Source: Actinomycetota bacterium
GTDB lineage: Bacteria > Actinomycetota > Acidimicrobiia > Acidimicrobiales > Aldehydirespiratoraceae
Assembly (NCBI GenBank): GCA_012271125.1
Contig: JAAXHB010000025.1
Span: 1-16,610 of the forward strand
Length of the DNA: 16,610 bases
Direction: 5' to 3'
A model generated the notes under the pieces. It was not told the origin of the DNA. It saw only the letters and a program-made list of their open reading frames with translations, and ran no database searches. Below are positions 15,743 to 16,610 of the stretch, in pieces; within the stretch, counting starts at the first letter, position 1; every line of letters starts with the position of its first letter. A program made the position numbers and the translations under genes.

Positions 15743-16487
15743 TCATCTGGTGTTGCTGCGACACGGACGCAGCGAATGGAACGACAAGAATCTATTCACC
15801 GGCTGGTATGACTGCTCCCTCAACGACGAGGGCCGTGCCGAAGCCCGCCAAGCCGCCCCTCTAATGGCTGCCGCTGGACTGCTGCCGACCGTCGTTCATA
15901 CCTCATTATTGGATCGTGCCATTGAAACCGCCCAAATCACCCTGCGTGAGCTCAACCGTAGCTGGATTGACGTGCGCCGCAGCTGGCGTCTCAACGAACG
16001 ACACTACGGCAACCTGACCGGCAAGAACAAGACCGAAATCAAGAACCAATACGGCGACGAGCAGCTCATGAAATGGCGCCGCGGCTACAACACGCCGCCG
16101 CCGCCGATCACGCCCGAGAACCAGTTCAACCCCAACAATTCTCCCGCCTACGCAGACCTACCGCCGGAACTATTGCCGGCGAGCGAGTGTCTTGCCGATG
16201 TGATGGCTCGCATGTTGCCCTATTGGAACGGCATTATCAGCGACGACCTTGCCGCTGGCCATACCGTGCTAATCGTCGCCCACGGCAATAGCTTGCGTGC
16301 CCTTGTCAAGCATCTTGACAACATCTCCGACGACGACATCGCCGAGCTGAACCTCGGCACCGGCATACCGTTCTATTACGAACTCAACGACAACATGACC
16401 CCCGTAAAAGATCTCCACCCCCTACAAAGGGCGTTGGATCCCGACGCCGCCGCCCAAGCCGCCGCCGCTGTCGCCGCCCAGGCATAG
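15735..16487 (+). CDS. gpmA: 2,3-bisphosphoglycerate-dependent phosphoglycerate mutase
   Basis: This 250-residue enzyme interconverts 3- and 2-phosphoglycerate in glycolysis and gluconeogenesis through a phosphohistidine. [10 protein letters not shown] holds R9 and the phospho-acceptor H10. [16 protein letters not shown]61, [12 protein letters not shown] with E88, and [10 protein letters not shown] with H183 complete the active site. Length equals the usual 249-250. The tail is rich in alanine. It diverges from dnaK across 163 bp. [11 protein letters not shown] matches the family N-terminus, so the start is reasonable despite the missing Shine-Dalgarno, and initiation may involve the inverted repeat there. 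Confidence 0.96.
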   Translation: MTHHLVLLRHGRSEWNDKNLFTGWYDCSLNDEGRAEARQAAPLMAAAGLLPTVVHTSLLDRAIETAQITLRELNRSWIDVRRSWRLNERHYGNLTGKNKTEIKNQYGDEQLMKWRRGYNTPPPPITPENQFNPNNSPAYADLPPELLPASECLADVMARMLPYWNGIISDDLAAGHTVLIVAHGNSLRALVKHLDNISDDDIAELNLGTGIPFYYELNDNMTPVKDLHPLQRALDPDAAAQAAAAVAAQA

Positions 16488-16510
16488 CGGTGAAGCGAGA
16501 TGGGCTGGCG

Positions 16511-16570
16511 AGTAGGGGCGAAGGAGGAAAGTTTTTTTGTGACGTTGAGCGGTAGCGAGAGACTGGGTAG
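16511..16570 (-). repeat. Repeat element 1, copy C (truncated)
   Basis: The segment 16512-16569 matches the reverse complement of copy B (about 4546-4606) with about four differences, including GTAGGGGCGAAGG and GAGCGGTAGCGAGAGACTG. The other half of the core and the partner arm are missing. The long hairpin cannot form, so this is a broken copy. It lies just after gpmA. Confidence 0.85.
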
Positions 16571-16586
16571 ATCTGGATAAAAATCG

Positions 16587-16610
16587 CGTGAGTGGGCTGG
16601 CAGGGTTGAA
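16587..16610 (+). repeat. Repeat element 2, third copy (cut by window end)
   Basis: The last 24 bases match the first 25 bases of the left copy (4625-4649) with one T missing. The rest lies outside the window. It follows element 1 copy C by 16 bases, the same arrangement as at 4606/4625. Confidence 0.75.

Overview
This window comes from an actinobacterium of moderate GC. Three features point there: mshC (mycothiol ligase), a dnaK-grpE-dnaJ-hspR heat-shock operon with a HAIR-like operator, and signs of leaderless promoters. I cannot fix the genus; Acidimicrobiia or a relative is only a guess. Almost all genes are core metabolism. The unusual content lies between the genes, in two families of hairpin-forming repeats, and in a tiny ORF coupled to hspR.

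Layout. 1-1090 (+): the tail of a cyclophilin and a 3-hydroxyacyl-CoA dehydrogenase. 1111-4403 (-): mshC, then cysS, then a small HExxH protein. mshC and cysS are related cysteine-activating enzymes, placed in tandem and separated by a repeat-rich gap. 4404-4754: divergent control region of mshC and ilvD, holding repeat element 1 and repeat element 2. 4755-6614 (+): ilvD. 6615-6721: an inverted copy of element 2 between the convergent ends of ilvD and an ACT-domain malic enzyme (6722-8125, -). 8251-8655 (+): a small basic protein of unknown function. 8748-11387 (-): purA-purB, the two steps from IMP to AMP. 11475-15571 (-): dnaK-grpE-dnaJ-hspR plus the 30-codon ORF. 15735-16487 (+): gpmA, divergent from dnaK. 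16511-16610: a truncated element 1 followed by the start of another element 2.

How the genes fit together. The DnaK operon encodes the Hsp70 machine and its own MerR-type repressor, and the dnaK promoter carries a site resembling the HspR inverted repeat, consistent with autoregulation. CysS and MshC both make cysteinyl-adenylate, for protein synthesis and for mycothiol. IlvD serves branched-chain amino acids, malic enzyme links malate to pyruvate, GpmA is glycolytic, and PurA/PurB make AMP.

Most novel signals. (1) Element 1 has a conserved core of about 58 bp inside stems whose sequence differs between copies while pairing is kept. Full copies lie upstream of cysS and mshC. (2) Element 2 has two copies around ilvD that differ at only two positions of a 70-nt core, and those two form a compensated base pair. 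(3) A 30-codon ORF starts within the hspR stop codon. (4) The gpmA start codon is buried in an inverted repeat.
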